Shown here: in pieces, positions 17,044 through 30,337 of the stretch
How the letters are laid out: every line of letters begins with the position of its first letter
How positions within the stretch are numbered: position 1 is the stretch's first letter
Assembly: GCA_944393575.1 (NCBI GenBank)
Contig: CALYAP010000059.1
Span: 1-38,680 of the forward strand
Source: an uncultured Clostridia bacterium
GTDB taxonomy: Bacteria > Bacillota > Dehalobacteriia > UBA4068
DNA length: 38,680 bases
Direction of reading: 5' to 3'
Translations under genes and position numbers: made by a program
Notes under the pieces: model-generated
What the model saw: only the letters and a program-made list of their open reading frames with translations
What the model was told of the DNA's origin: nothing
The model's database searches: none

Positions 17044-18693
17044 ATGCCTCGCGTACGCAAAGATAAAACACCAGGCAGCTATGCAGACCCGTTTTGGAAA
17101 ATTGGGCTATACCTTCGATTATCCAGAGAGGACGAGAATGAGGACGAAAGCGCAAGCATTATCAATCAGGAGAAGATACTCCGCGACTTTGTAGACAGCT
17201 ATTTTGCGCCGGGCAGCTATGTTATTGTTGACGTTTTTGCTGATGACGGACTGACTGGCACTGATACTGAGCGGCCAAACTTCAAACGGCTTGAGGGTTG
17301 CATTGTCCGTAAACAAGTAAACTGCATAATTATCAAATCTCTCGCCCGTGGATTTCGCAATCTGGCCGATCAACAAAAATTTCTCGAGGAGTTTATACCG
17401 GTTAATGGCGCGAGGTTTATTTGTACTGGAACGCCATTTATTGACACCTATGCCAACCCCCATTCAGCAAGCGGTTTGGAAGTGCCGATCAGGGGCATGT
17501 TCAATGAGCAGTTTGCCGCTACCACTTCTGAGGAAATCCGTAAAACCTTTAAGATGAAGCGGGAGCGCGGTGAGTTCATCGGTGCCTTTGCCCCATATGG
17601 CTATAAGAAAGACCCAAACGACAAAAACAGCTTGATTGTAGATGAAGAAGCAGCAGAAGTGGTCAAAAGTATTTATCATTGGTTTGTCAATGAGGGGTAC
17701 AGCAAAAGGGGGATTGCCCAAAGGCTTAACCAAATGGGAGAGCCAAACCCCGAAGCCTATAAAAAGCAAAAAGGGCTGAAATACAATAACCCTAATTCTA
17801 GCAAAAATGATGGTTTGTGGTCTGCTAGTACGATTGCAAGAATATTGCAGAACAAAGTGTATACGGGCGTTATGGTGCAGGGGCGACACCGCATCATCAG
17901 CTACAAAGTACATAAGCAGATCAATGTCCCGGAAGATGAATGGTTTGTCGTCCCCCATACACACGAAGCGATTATTGATAAGGGAATATTCGAGAAGGCG
18001 CAGGCTCTGCATAAACGCGATACGCGGACAGCACCTGGCAAAGAAAAAGTCTATCTAATGTCCGGTTTTGTTTATTGCGCTGATTGCCAAAAGGCTATGT
18101 GCCGCAAAACCGCCCGTAATATTGCCTACTATTATTGCCGCAGCTATAGCGATAAAAAGATTTGCAGCAAACATTCAATCCGGCAGGATAAATTGGAAAA
18201 AGCGGTTTTGGCCGCCCTACAAATGCAAATTTCCCTGGTAGATCAGCTTGCGGAAGAAATTGAACGAATTAACAACGCGCCTGTTATCAACTGGGAAAAC
18301 AAGATGTTATTTAATTCGTTGAAACAGGCGGAAAAGCAGCTGAAACAGTACCGCGACGCTTCCGACAGCTTGTACCTTGATTGGAAAAGCGGCGAGATCA
18401 ACAAAGATGAATACCACCGTTTAAAAAGTAAGGTTGCTGAACAAATACCGCAGCTTGAAACAAATATCGCTTATCTGAAAGAGGAAATGCAGGCAAGTAA
18501 TGGCGATATGGAAGCCGCTAACCCATACCTAAATGCCTTCCTGAAACACCGAAACATTCAGAGCCTAAACCGGGGGATTATGGCTGAACTCGTTAAAGCG
18601 GTTTGGGTGCATGAGAACGGGGAAATAACGGTTGATTTCAACTTTGCCGACAGCTACCAATGCATTATTGATTATATCGGGAACGAACCATAA
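17044..18693 (+). CDS. Large serine recombinase (site-specific integrase)
   Basis: A 549-residue large serine recombinase. The resolvase-type catalytic domain (about 18-165) has the nucleophile Ser27 in GLYLRLSRED, DVFADDGLTGTDTERPNF, and the Arg-containing IIIKSLARGFRN. A recombinase domain (about 190-320) has GYKKDPND and STIARILQNKVYTGVM. A zinc ribbon (CADCQKAMC ... YYYCRSY ... C, about 344-380) precedes a long coiled coil (about 390-490) that controls integration versus excision. It would join attP and attB and, with a directionality factor, reverse this. It is intact and ends 69 bp from the right inverted repeat. Confidence 0.93.
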   Translation: MPRVRKDKTPGSYADPFWKIGLYLRLSREDENEDESASIINQEKILRDFVDSYFAPGSYVIVDVFADDGLTGTDTERPNFKRLEGCIVRKQVNCIIIKSLARGFRNLADQQKFLEEFIPVNGARFICTGTPFIDTYANPHSASGLEVPIRGMFNEQFAATTSEEIRKTFKMKRERGEFIGAFAPYGYKKDPNDKNSLIVDEEAAEVVKSIYHWFVNEGYSKRGIAQRLNQMGEPNPEAYKKQKGLKYNNPNSSKNDGLWSASTIARILQNKVYTGVMVQGRHRIISYKVHKQINVPEDEWFVVPHTHEAIIDKGIFEKAQALHKRDTRTAPGKEKVYLMSGFVYCADCQKAMCRKTARNIAYYYCRSYSDKKICSKHSIRQDKLEKAVLAALQMQISLVDQLAEEIERINNAPVINWENKMLFNSLKQAEKQLKQYRDASDSLYLDWKSGEINKDEYHRLKSKVAEQIPQLETNIAYLKEEMQASNGDMEAANPYLNAFLKHRNIQSLNRGIMAELVKAVWVHENGEITVDFNFADSYQCIIDYIGNEP

Positions 18694-18760
18694 TGTGCTC
18701 ACCGCAACCGAGGGCAAGGCCATATAACAGGCTTGCTACTCAACACAGAGCTTAAAGCTA

Positions 18761-19568
<808 letters not shown>

Positions 19569-19592
19569 CGGAGCCAATCGATAAGGTTATAA

Positions 19593-22604
<3,012 letters not shown>

Positions 22605-22793
22605 AATAGCCTATTCGGAAAGTGCATTACTGACTGTTTTCTCTAAATTTCTTTAAAGATATAAATAATAAAGAGAATAAATAGGATGGATAATTATTAA
22701 TAAAGTAATTAATAATTGTTCACTTTAACTAACAAAAGAGAAGCTTTGTTAAAAGCATTCTTAGCTTGTTAGTTTTTTTATGATAAATAAAAC
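22605..22793 (+). other. AT-rich spacer after the large collagen-like gene, ending in a terminator
   Basis: No coding potential is seen. The only clear structure is the inverted repeat at 22727-22774. Confidence 0.5.
22727..22779 (+). terminator. Terminator between the collagen locus and pst
   Basis: AACTAACAA (22727-22735) pairs with TTGTTAGTT (22766-22774). The internal AAGC/GCTT bases allow a longer stem, and a run of T follows. Confidence 0.75.
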
Positions 22794-22848
22794 TTTACTT
22801 GCATTTAACATTTGCTGGCTTTTGGATTTTACAATTCTCCTTTATCAT
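22794..22848 (+). promoter_or_regulatory. Pho-box-like promoter of the pst operon
   Basis: TTTACT (22794-22799) and TTAACA (22805-22810) are spaced by 5 bp, giving the 11-bp periodicity of PhoP direct repeats (TTAACA-like). A third match, TTTACA, is at 22828-22833. A -10-like TATCAT lies at 22843-22848 with no good -35, as expected of an activator-dependent promoter. The response regulator at 27169 would be the activator. Confidence 0.55.
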
Positions 22849-22922
22849 CGTAGACGAGGTTAAAAATATAAGCAAATTAACCAAACTACCAAATAATAAG
22901 GAAAACAAAGGAGAACAGAACA

Positions 22923-23834
22923 ATGAAAAAAGTATTAACACTGATCTTGTCTGGCGCTCTGTTGATCGGTCTTCTGGCCGGCTGCACCAGCAACGAGACT
23001 ACCACTGATCCGAACAGCAATGCTGACGATCAGAACACTGCCAGCAACCCGATTACCGTTATCTCTCGTGAGGACGGCTCCGGCACCCGCGGCGCTTTCA
23101 TCGAACTCTTCGGCATTGAACAGGAAGATGCTAATGGCGAAACTGTTGATATGACCATCGCCAGCGCTGAGATCACCAATAACACTTCTGTTATGATGAC
23201 TTCTGTTGCCGGTAACCCCAGTGCTATCGGTTATATTTCCCTCGGTTCTCTTGATGAGACTCAGGTCAAAGCTCTGAACATTGATGGCGTTGCCGCTACT
23301 GTCGACAATATCAACAATGGTACTTATCCGGTTTCCCGTCCTTTCAACATTGCTACCGGCGCTACTGTTAGCGATGTCGCTCAGGATTTCATCAACTTCA
23401 TCCTCAGCGCTGAGGGTCAGGCTGTGGTAGTCGAAGAAGGCTACATCGCTGTTGATGATGCCGCTGCAGCTTTCACCAGCAACAATGCTTCTGGTAACAT
23501 CGTTGTTGCCGGTTCCTCTTCTGTCACCCCGGTAATGGAAAAATTGAAAGAAGCTTATGTCGCTATCAATCCTAACGCTACTATCGAAGTTCAGCAGAGC
23601 GACTCCACCACTGGTATGAACTCCGTTATCGAAGGTGTTTGCGATATCGGCATGGCTTCCCGTGAAGTTAAAGACAGCGAGCTTGAAGCTGGCGTAGTTC
23701 CTACTACTATCGCTACTGACGGCATAGCGGTTATCGTTAACCTCGAAAACTCCATCTCTGATCTTACCAGCGACCAGGTCAAGGGTATTTACACTGGCGA
23801 GATCACTGATTGGTCTGAAGTTTCCCCCCAATAA
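22923..23834 (+). CDS. pstS: Phosphate-binding lipoprotein PstS, circularly permuted
   Basis: Phosphate receptor of the Pst importer, 303 residues. The signal ends in lipobox LLAGC (Cys21), then a Thr/Asn/Asp-rich linker to about 42. The two halves of the binding fold are in reversed order. Residues 43-180 carry what is normally the C-terminal half: the phosphate loop SREDGSGTR at 48-56, then AIGYISLGSLDE, and FILSAEGQAVVVEEGYIAV. Residues 190-303 carry what is normally the N-terminal half: VAGSSSVTP at 195-203, QQSDSTTGMNSVIEG, IGMASREVKD, and finally YTGEITDWSEV, after which the protein stops. All main ligand loops are present, so binding is plausible. It is the first gene of pst-phoU-phoBR. 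Confidence 0.88.
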   Translation: MKKVLTLILSGALLIGLLAGCTSNETTTDPNSNADDQNTASNPITVISREDGSGTRGAFIELFGIEQEDANGETVDMTIASAEITNNTSVMMTSVAGNPSAIGYISLGSLDETQVKALNIDGVAATVDNINNGTYPVSRPFNIATGATVSDVAQDFINFILSAEGQAVVVEEGYIAVDDAAAAFTSNNASGNIVVAGSSSVTPVMEKLKEAYVAINPNATIEVQQSDSTTGMNSVIEGVCDIGMASREVKDSELEAGVVPTTIATDGIAVIVNLENSISDLTSDQVKGIYTGEITDWSEVSPQ

Positions 23835-23867
23835 GACTTTAGTGTAAAGCCGCTATGAAAATCCTCC

Positions 23868-23896
23868 CTGGGGCCGGGAACCCGTCCCGGCCCCAG
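23868..23896 (+). other. GC-rich intercistronic hairpin between pstS and pstC
   Basis: CTGGGGCCGGGA / TCCCGGCCCCAG, a perfect 12-bp stem with a 5-nt loop, lies 34 bp after pstS. Only a short T stretch follows. It probably attenuates or protects the message so that PstS is made in excess of the membrane subunits. Confidence 0.7.
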
Positions 23897-23927
23897 ACCT
23901 TTATCTTAAAGGAGCTATCGAACTACC

Positions 23928-24779
23928 ATGAAAAATTTTAAAGAAATTTTCATGAAAATAGTTTTCCTCATAGCAGCGTTGGCTTCCATCGGCGCGGTTA
24001 TCCTGATCTGCGTCTTCCTCTTTGCCAACGGAATACCTGCCATAAAGGAGATTGGCCTTTTTGATTTTTTGCTGGGTGATACTTGGCGTCCAGGCAATGA
24101 CCTTTACGGTATTTGGCCGATGATCGTCGGCAGTATCTATGTTACTGCCGGAGCTATCATCGTCGGGGTACCAATCGGCGTGCTGACCGCTATCTATTTG
24201 GCCCGTTTCTGCCCTCCGCGTATCTATCGAATCGCCAAACCTGCAGTCTCTCTTATGGCGGGCATTCCCTCTATCATTTATGGCTTCTTTGGCCTGGTGG
24301 TAATGGTGCCCATTATGCGTGAATTGTTTGGTGGCAGCGGTAAAAGCGTGCTGACTGCCTCGATCCTTTTGGGTATTATGATTTTGCCGACTATCGTCAG
24401 CGTTTCTGAATCAGCGATCCGCGCTGTACCGAATTCCTATTATGAAGGCGCGTTGGCCTTAGGCGCCAGCCATGAACGCAGCGTTTTCTTTGCCACTTTG
24501 CCAGCCGCTAAGTCCGGTATCCTTGCTGGTATTGTGCTTGGTATCGGACGAGCCATTGGCGAAACAATGGCAGTGATCATGATTGCCGGCAATCAGACCG
24601 AAATCCCTGGCAGTATTTTCGAAGGGGTGCGAACATTGACTGCAAATATCGTCCTGGAGATGGGCTACGCCGCTGATCTCCACCGTGAAGCGTTGATCGC
24701 TACCGCAGTTGTGCTCTTTGTCTTCATTCTCTTGATCAACTTGCTCTTATCACTCTTTAGAGGGAGGAAAGAAGCATGA
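23928..24779 (+). CDS. pstC: Phosphate ABC transporter permease PstC
   Basis: A 283-residue inner-membrane subunit with six TM segments. The EAA-type loop that docks PstB is visible: YEGALALGASHERSVFFATLP followed by AGILAGIVLGIGRAIGETMAV. The PstC-typical MAGIPSIIYGFFGLVVMVP is at about residues 109-127. An RBS (AAAGGAG) precedes the ATG. The stop overlaps the pstA start (ATGA). Confidence 0.95.
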   Translation: MKNFKEIFMKIVFLIAALASIGAVILICVFLFANGIPAIKEIGLFDFLLGDTWRPGNDLYGIWPMIVGSIYVTAGAIIVGVPIGVLTAIYLARFCPPRIYRIAKPAVSLMAGIPSIIYGFFGLVVMVPIMRELFGGSGKSVLTASILLGIMILPTIVSVSESAIRAVPNSYYEGALALGASHERSVFFATLPAAKSGILAGIVLGIGRAIGETMAVIMIAGNQTEIPGSIFEGVRTLTANIVLEMGYAADLHREALIATAVVLFVFILLINLLLSLFRGRKEA

Positions 24780-25642
24780 AACAGATCAACATCCGTACCT
24801 TTAAAGATAAATGGAATTCTTACCGCAAGAATCCGCTTTCTTTGATCCTTTTTCTTCTTGTCACTTTAGCCGCTGCAATCACTATCTTGGTGCTGGCTTT
24901 CCTGATTGTCTATATCCTGATCAAAGGTATTCCGAATTTGAACTTGGATCTATTTGCCTGGGAGTATAATACGGAAAATGTCTCGATGATGCCGGCCATC
25001 ATCAATACCTTGATCATGACCGTGATCTCATTGCTGATCGCGGCTCCGTTGGGTATCTTTGCCGCTATCTATCTGGCGGAATATGCCCGGCGCGGCAACA
25101 AATTGGTAGGCGTGATTCGTCTTACCGCTGAAACATTGTCAGGTATTCCTTCCATTGTCTATGGCCTCTTCGGTATGATCTTCTTCGTCTTTGCCCTTGA
25201 GTGGGGTTATTCGCTTCTGGCTGGAGCTTTTACTTTGGCGATCATGATTTTACCCTTGATCATGCGCACTACCGAAGAGGCCCTCCTTTCCGTTCCCGAT
25301 AGCTATCGTGAAGGTAGCTTTGGCTTGGGAGCAGGAAAGCTGCGGACGGTTTTTGCCATTGTCTTACCGACTGCTATCCCTGGTATCTTAGCCGGTGTGA
25401 TCCTGGCGGTGGGCCGTATCGTTGGTGAAACAGCAGCGTTGCTCTATACTTCCGGTACGGTAGCTGCTGTTCCTGACAGCCTGATGGGTTCTGGACGTAC
25501 TCTGTCCGTGCATATGTATTCTCTGACCAGCGAAGCGCTGTATATGGATCAGGCTTATGCCACGGCAGTGGTTTTGTTAGTCGTCGTCATTGCGATCAAT
25601 GCTTTTTCCAGTTGGGTAGCCAAGCGGATTAAGAAAGTTTAA
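24776..25642 (+). CDS. pstA: Phosphate ABC transporter permease PstA
   Basis: A 288-residue partner of PstC with six TM segments. Motifs are [17 protein letters not shown] and the EAA loop [20 protein letters not shown], followed by [21 protein letters not shown] basic N-terminal tail (about 1-25) precedes TM1. Its ATG overlaps the pstC stop by 4 nt, and pstB starts 22 bp after its stop. Confidence 0.95.
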   Translation: MKQINIRTFKDKWNSYRKNPLSLILFLLVTLAAAITILVLAFLIVYILIKGIPNLNLDLFAWEYNTENVSMMPAIINTLIMTVISLLIAAPLGIFAAIYLAEYARRGNKLVGVIRLTAETLSGIPSIVYGLFGMIFFVFALEWGYSLLAGAFTLAIMILPLIMRTTEEALLSVPDSYREGSFGLGAGKLRTVFAIVLPTAIPGILAGVILAVGRIVGETAALLYTSGTVAAVPDSLMGSGRTLSVHMYSLTSEALYMDQAYATAVVLLVVVIAINAFSSWVAKRIKKV

Positions 25643-25664
25643 ATTGGGGAATAGGGGAAAAGAT

Positions 25665-26522
25665 ATGGAAAACAGATTAATTAGCAACAGTGATAAAGCA
25701 AACGAAAATTCGCTGGATAAACCAATGTTTACTGTACCGACCGCTCAGGCGGAGGCGGAAGTTAGCAGTACCGAATATAAATTTACCATCAAAGATCTGA
25801 ATCTCTATTATGGTGATTTTCAGGCTCTGATTAATGTCAATCTCGATATCCCGGCCAACCAGGTGACCGCCTTCATCGGTCCTTCCGGCTGTGGTAAATC
25901 GACTTTGCTCAAATCGCTCAACCGCATGAATGACCTGATCACAGACTGCAAAATCTATGGCGATGTACGCCTGGACGGTCAGGATATTTATAATGGCATG
26001 GATATCAATATGCTGCGGAAAAGGGTAGGCATGGTCTTTCAAAAGCCTAATCCTTTCCCGATGAGCATCTATGATAATATTGCTTTTGGTCCGCGGACTC
26101 ATGGTATTCGCTCTAAGGTCAAACTAGATACGATAGTTGAGAAATCTCTGCGTGACGCTGCTATTTGGGATGAGACTAAAGACCGGCTCAAAACCAGTGC
26201 TCTGGCGCTCTCCGGCGGGCAGCAGCAGCGGTTGTGTATTGCCCGCGCCTTGGCGGTAGAGCCGGAGGTGCTGCTGATGGATGAACCAACCTCAGCTCTG
26301 GACCCGATCTCTACTACTAAAATAGAGGACCTTGCCACTGAACTGAAGAAAGATTATACTATAATCATCGTCACCCATAATATGCAACAGGCAGCACGTA
26401 TCTCCAATAAGACCGCCTTTTTCCTTTTAGGTGAGGTTATTGAGTACAATGATACCGAGGATCTTTTCTCGCGTCCGGTCGATCAGCGTACCGAGGATTA
26501 TATTACAGGGAGGTTCGGATGA
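25665..26522 (+). CDS. pstB: Phosphate ABC transporter ATP-binding protein PstB
   Basis: An ATPase of 285 residues from ATG 25665, preceded by AGGGGAAAAG; a TTG at 25644 would add seven residues. It has an unusual N-terminal extension of about 40 polar residues before the ABC domain ([17 protein letters not shown]). Walker A is GPSGCGKST, the Q-loop lies in [13 protein letters not shown], the signature is [14 protein letters not shown], Walker B is [13 protein letters not shown] and the switch His is in VTHNMQQA. These are characteristic of PstB. It overlaps phoU. Confidence 0.96.
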   Translation: MENRLISNSDKANENSLDKPMFTVPTAQAEAEVSSTEYKFTIKDLNLYYGDFQALINVNLDIPANQVTAFIGPSGCGKSTLLKSLNRMNDLITDCKIYGDVRLDGQDIYNGMDINMLRKRVGMVFQKPNPFPMSIYDNIAFGPRTHGIRSKVKLDTIVEKSLRDAAIWDETKDRLKTSALALSGGQQQRLCIARALAVEPEVLLMDEPTSALDPISTTKIEDLATELKKDYTIIIVTHNMQQAARISNKTAFFLLGEVIEYNDTEDLFSRPVDQRTEDYITGRFG

Positions 26523-27172
26523 TGCGTAGTAGATTTGACGAAGAATTAAACGATTTAAATAGCGAACTGATCTTGATGGGCGCACTCTGCGAGGACGCTA
26601 TCTCCCATGCTGTCACCGCTCTTATGGAAGACAGTGAAGAGATGAGGAACAAGGTCTTTACCGTAGATGGCCGTATCGATGCCAAGGAGCATGATATTGA
26701 ATCCCGCTGTCTGCGTTTATTATTGCGTCAGCAGCCGGTAGCCCGCGATCTGCGCCAGATCTCTTCAGCGCTGCGAATGATCTCCGATATGGAACGCATC
26801 GGCGACCAGGCTGCCGATATCGCGGAGATCTGCCAATATCTGCGGGGAGACCAGCTTAAACACAAGGTGCCGTTGCAGGAAATGGCAGCTGCTGTGACCA
26901 AAATGGTTTCCGATAGTGTGGATTCTTTTGTCCACCATGATTTGAAATTGGCCCAAGAGGTCATTGAATATGATGATGTAGCTGATAAGCTTTTTCTTGA
27001 TATCAAAGACGGGCTGGTAAAAATGATCTCCGCTGAGAGCAGCTGCGGGGAAGCTGCCCTGGATTTATTGATGATCGCCAAATATTTGGAACGTATCGGC
27101 GATCATGCGACCAATATCGCTGAATGGGTGTATTATGCAGTGACTGGCGAATACAAGGGAGAAGAACTATGA
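26519..27172 (+). CDS. phoU: Phosphate uptake regulator PhoU
   Basis: A 217-residue all-helical protein with the two PhoU three-helix repeats. The metal-binding type motif is seen as [13 protein letters not shown] (about 91-103) and again as [16 protein letters not shown] (about 190-205). PhoU links the Pst transporter to the sensor kinase and restrains phosphate import. It is coupled to pstB by an ATGATG overlap and to the response regulator by ATGA. Confidence 0.95.
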   Translation: MMRSRFDEELNDLNSELILMGALCEDAISHAVTALMEDSEEMRNKVFTVDGRIDAKEHDIESRCLRLLLRQQPVARDLRQISSALRMISDMERIGDQAADIAEICQYLRGDQLKHKVPLQEMAAAVTKMVSDSVDSFVHHDLKLAQEVIEYDDVADKLFLDIKDGLVKMISAESSCGEAALDLLMIAKYLERIGDHATNIAEWVYYAVTGEYKGEEL

Positions 27173-27846
27173 TCTATGTGGTAGAAGATGATAGCAGTAT
27201 CCGCGAATTGGTTGTTTATACGCTCAATCAGAGCGGTTTGCCGGCACAGGGATTTGCCAATGCGCAGGAGTTTTGGGCTGCTTTGGCAGAGGAGACTCCT
27301 CGCTTAGTGCTATTGGATATCATGTTGCCGGATGAAGACGGCTTGACTATCCTCAAAAAGCTCCGTTCAGCCGCTGCTACTGCCTCTTTACCGGTGATCA
27401 TGCTGACGGCCAAAGGCAGTGAATATGACCGTGTTTTGGGTCTGGATAGCGGTGCTGATGATTATGTGCCCAAGCCCTTTGGCATTATGGAGCTGCTAGC
27501 CCGAGTACGAGGCTTGTTGCGCCGCACTGAGCCGGCTGGGCAGAAATCGCTGGAATATCATATCGGTGAGCTATCAGTCTACCCGGATAAACGCCAGGTA
27601 GTAGCCGCCGGACAATATGTCCAACTGACATTAAAAGAGTTTGAGCTGCTGTTGCTGCTGTTGGAGAATGAGAATATCGTCCTGTCGCGCGACCGTATTT
27701 TGAGTACTGTCTGGGGATATGATTTCGACGGCGAGACCCGTACAGTAGACGTGCATATTCGTACCCTGCGGCGTAAGCTGGGTGTATGTGGGGATTATAT
27801 CCAGACGGTCCGTGGCGTTGGCTACAAGATCGGAGGAGCACAATGA
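27169..27846 (+). CDS. OmpR/PhoB-type response regulator of the phosphate regulon
   Basis: A 225-residue regulator; the start at 27169 overlaps the phoU stop. The receiver domain (1-115) has acidic VEDD, the phosphoacceptor Asp50 in LLDIMLPDEDG, MLTAKGSEYD with the switch Thr, and the lysine in VPKPFG. A winged-helix DNA-binding domain (about 130-225) ends with RTVDVHIRTLRRKLG and VRGVGYKI. It presumably binds the Pho boxes upstream of pstS when phosphorylated by the adjacent kinase. Confidence 0.93.
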   Translation: MIYVVEDDSSIRELVVYTLNQSGLPAQGFANAQEFWAALAEETPRLVLLDIMLPDEDGLTILKKLRSAAATASLPVIMLTAKGSEYDRVLGLDSGADDYVPKPFGIMELLARVRGLLRRTEPAGQKSLEYHIGELSVYPDKRQVVAAGQYVQLTLKEFELLLLLLENENIVLSRDRILSTVWGYDFDGETRTVDVHIRTLRRKLGVCGDYIQTVRGVGYKIGGAQ

Positions 27847-29507
27847 AAAAGAAACTGCTGCTCTATTCCTGCCTATTGGCTGCGATCGCTATTATTTTGA
27901 CCGCTGCTTTGATCAATGTCACGGTTTATCGTGATTTTAATGATAATATGCGTGAAACAGTACGTTTGAACGCTACCAATATTAGCCAGGCCTATGATAT
28001 GTTTGGCCTGGATTATCTGGAAACAGTAGAGAGTGATAGCTCCACTTACCGGGTGACTTTGGTCTCCCCTAGCGGTGAAGTGCTTTTTGACACTGCTGCT
28101 GACGCCGAGAGCCTGGCCAATCATGCCGACCGACCGGAAATTATCGCTGCCAACGCTGAAGGCAGCGGTGAAAGCACTCGATATTCCGAGACCTTGAGCC
28201 TGGAGACCTATTATTATGCGATCCAGCAGGCCGATGGCAATATCCTGCGCGTGGCCATGACCATGGACAGCGTTTATGCCTCGCTACTGGCGATGCTGCC
28301 GCTGATGCTGCTGATTGCGGCAGTAGTCTTTATTCTCTCGCTGATCTTTGCTTCCTGGCAGAGCAAGCGGATCATCAAGCCGATCAATGAGCTTGACCTT
28401 GACCACCCGGCAGAAAATGACGTTTATCCGGAACTGGCGCCGCTGCTGCTGCGTTTGCAGAAGCAAAACGAAATGATCGCCGGACAAATGGCTAAGCTGC
28501 GCCAGGCGCAGAATGAATTTGCCGAGATCACCAATCATATGCGCGAAGGCTTCCTGGTCATCGATGATAAAGAAGAGGTTCTTTCTTATAATAAGAGTGC
28601 ATTAACCCTTTTAGATGTTACAGATATCGAAGAGGGGCCGCAGCATATTCTCTCGCTGAATCGCAGCGAGTCACTGCGTGAGACTTTGGATAAGGTGCTG
28701 GCTGGTGAATCCGCAGAATGTCTCCTGGAGATAGCTGAGCGCAAGGTGCGCTTGTTGGCTAATCCGGTCATTGATTCTGGACGTGTCCAGGGCGCAGTGC
28801 TGTTGCTCCGCGATACTACCGAGCAGGAGGAGCGGGAGAAATTGCGCCGGGAATTCACCGCCAATGTCTCGCATGAGCTGAAGACTCCGCTGACCTCTAT
28901 CTCCGGCTATGCGGAGATCATCGCTAACGGGTTGGCCCGTCCGGAAGATGTGCAGCGTTTTGCCGGCAGCATCTATGACGAGGTACAGCGGCTGATTTCG
29001 ATGATCAATGATATTATCAAGCTCTCCCGTCTCGATGAAGAGGAAGGTCTGCCCCAACGCCAGCAGATCGATTTGGCCGAATTAACTACCACGGTCTGCG
29101 AGCGTTTACAGTCAGAAGCAGACAAAAGAGATGTGAAAATCGTTTTGCAGCTGGTTCCTTGTTCCATCCGTGGAGTTGGGCAGGTGCTGGAGGAAATGGT
29201 TTATAATCTCGTTGATAACGCGATCAAATATAACAGAGAGCATGGTCAGGTGACAGTGACTCTGGTTGAGCAGGGCTCAGAGGCGGTCCTCACGGTCAGC
29301 GATACCGGCATCGGCATTCCCGAGTCCGAACAGGAGAGGGTCTTTGAACGGTTTTACCGGGTAGATAAAAGCCATTCTGACGCAGTACCAGGAACTGGAC
29401 TGGGATTATCGATCGTCAAGCATGGCGCTATGGTTCACCGGGCTAAGATCACGGTAGAAAGTACGGTGGGTAAAGGTACCAGCGTGGAGATCCGTTTTCC
29501 GCACTAA
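27843..29507 (+). CDS. phoR: PhoR-type sensor histidine kinase
   Basis: A 554-residue membrane kinase; the ATG overlaps the regulator stop. TM1 is at about 5-27, an extracytoplasmic sensor at about 28-140, and TM2 at about 145-170. A PAS-like region follows (about 225-320, with FLVIDDKEEVLSYNKSAL). The HisKA domain has the phosphoacceptor His344 in ANVSHELKTPLTS, and the HATPase domain has VYNLVDNAIKYN, DTGIGIPESE and GTGLGLSIVKH. PhoR signals through PhoU and Pst rather than binding phosphate directly, which fits the shared operon. Confidence 0.93.
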   Translation: MKKKLLLYSCLLAAIAIILTAALINVTVYRDFNDNMRETVRLNATNISQAYDMFGLDYLETVESDSSTYRVTLVSPSGEVLFDTAADAESLANHADRPEIIAANAEGSGESTRYSETLSLETYYYAIQQADGNILRVAMTMDSVYASLLAMLPLMLLIAAVVFILSLIFASWQSKRIIKPINELDLDHPAENDVYPELAPLLLRLQKQNEMIAGQMAKLRQAQNEFAEITNHMREGFLVIDDKEEVLSYNKSALTLLDVTDIEEGPQHILSLNRSESLRETLDKVLAGESAECLLEIAERKVRLLANPVIDSGRVQGAVLLLRDTTEQEEREKLRREFTANVSHELKTPLTSISGYAEIIANGLARPEDVQRFAGSIYDEVQRLISMINDIIKLSRLDEEEGLPQRQQIDLAELTTTVCERLQSEADKRDVKIVLQLVPCSIRGVGQVLEEMVYNLVDNAIKYNREHGQVTVTLVEQGSEAVLTVSDTGIGIPESEQERVFERFYRVDKSHSDAVPGTGLGLSIVKHGAMVHRAKITVESTVGKGTSVEIRFPH

Positions 29508-29540
29508 AAAACATTGATAATAAAAAAGCATAAATCTGTT

Positions 29541-29575
29541 AGCAACAGGGTAGCATGGCTGCCCTGTTGCTTTTT
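29541..29575 (+). terminator. Terminator of the pst-phoU-phoBR operon
   Basis: A 14-bp stem AGCAACAGGGTAGC / GCTGCCCTGTTGCT (one G-T pair) with an ATG loop is followed by TTTTT. Confidence 0.88.
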
Positions 29576-29639
29576 ATATCAGTACTATGAGAGTAGAAAT
29601 AAACTGAAAGTTATTGGTAGGTTTTCTTAATAATAATTA

Positions 29640-29668
29640 TTGACAAGCAGCGACCAACATCTTAAACT
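29640..29668 (+). promoter_or_regulatory. Candidate promoter of the sigma/anti-sigma pair
   Basis: TTGACA (29640-29645) lies 17 bp before a weaker -10, TAAACT (29663-29668). An ECF-type self-regulated promoter nearer the gene (around CTGACC at 29700 and TAAAAT at 29713) is an alternative. Confidence 0.4.
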
Positions 29669-29755
29669 AAGGTTAAGAAAATTTTTTACAAAAATTTTTC
29701 TGACCTATGCAATAAAATACTGCTCGTGTGCATTAATTTAGTGATAAGGAGAAAA

Positions 29756-30337
29756 ATGATGTTGCTTTTCGCTTTGGTGTCGATGAGCGAACCTCCTTGC
29801 CCAGCGGGGTCTTTGGAAGAATCCTTGCTTCTGGAGATGGGCAGGGGCAGCCAGGAGGCTTTGGCCGGCCTTTATCAAGCCACCAGTGCTGCTGTTTATG
29901 GTTTCGCCTTATCGATAGTGAAAAACGTGCAGGATGCCGAAGACATCATGCAGGACGTTTATTTGCAAGCCTATGCTGCAGCAGCAACTTATCGGCCGCA
30001 GGGTAAGCCCATGGCCTGGGTGCTCACTATCACCCGCCATCTGGCGCTGATGCGGCTGCGGGAAAGAAAGCGTCATACCGCTACTGCTCCCGCAGACTGG
30101 GGATTAGCCTCGCTGGCTTCACATCAGGTCACCGATGAAGACCGGATAGTATTAGCAGCAGCTATCAATTCCCTGGGTGATGAAGAAAGGCAGATCGTCA
30201 CCCTGCACGCCCTGACCGGAATGAAGCACCGGGAGATCGCCGAACTGTTAGACCTACCGCTGGCTACTGTTCTCTCTAAGTATCGCCGAGCCCTTATCAA
30301 ACTAAAAAAATACCTGACGAAGGAGGACGCGCAATGA
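29756..30337 (+). CDS. ECF-type RNA polymerase sigma factor
   Basis: 193 residues from ATG 29756 (RBS AAGGAG). Region 2 has ALYQATSAAVYGFALSIVKN-like packing followed by DAEDIMQDVYLQAYAAA and MAWVLTITRHLALMRLRERKR. Region 4 (about 130-185) has DEERQIVTLHALTGMKHREI and AELLDLPLATVLSKYRRAL. It would direct transcription of a surface-stress or sensing regulon. The start of the anti-sigma gene overlaps its stop by 4 nt, the usual cognate-pair arrangement. The N-terminus before SEPPCPAGSLEES is hydrophobic and could instead be leader if translation starts later. Confidence 0.88.
   Translation: MMLLFALVSMSEPPCPAGSLEESLLLEMGRGSQEALAGLYQATSAAVYGFALSIVKNVQDAEDIMQDVYLQAYAAAATYRPQGKPMAWVLTITRHLALMRLRERKRHTATAPADWGLASLASHQVTDEDRIVLAAAINSLGDEERQIVTLHALTGMKHREIAELLDLPLATVLSKYRRALIKLKKYLTKEDAQ

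Noticed and set aside
22799-23008. Small plus-strand frame overlapping the pstS start
   Set aside because: It lies over the Pho-box region and the signal peptide in another frame and has no RBS.
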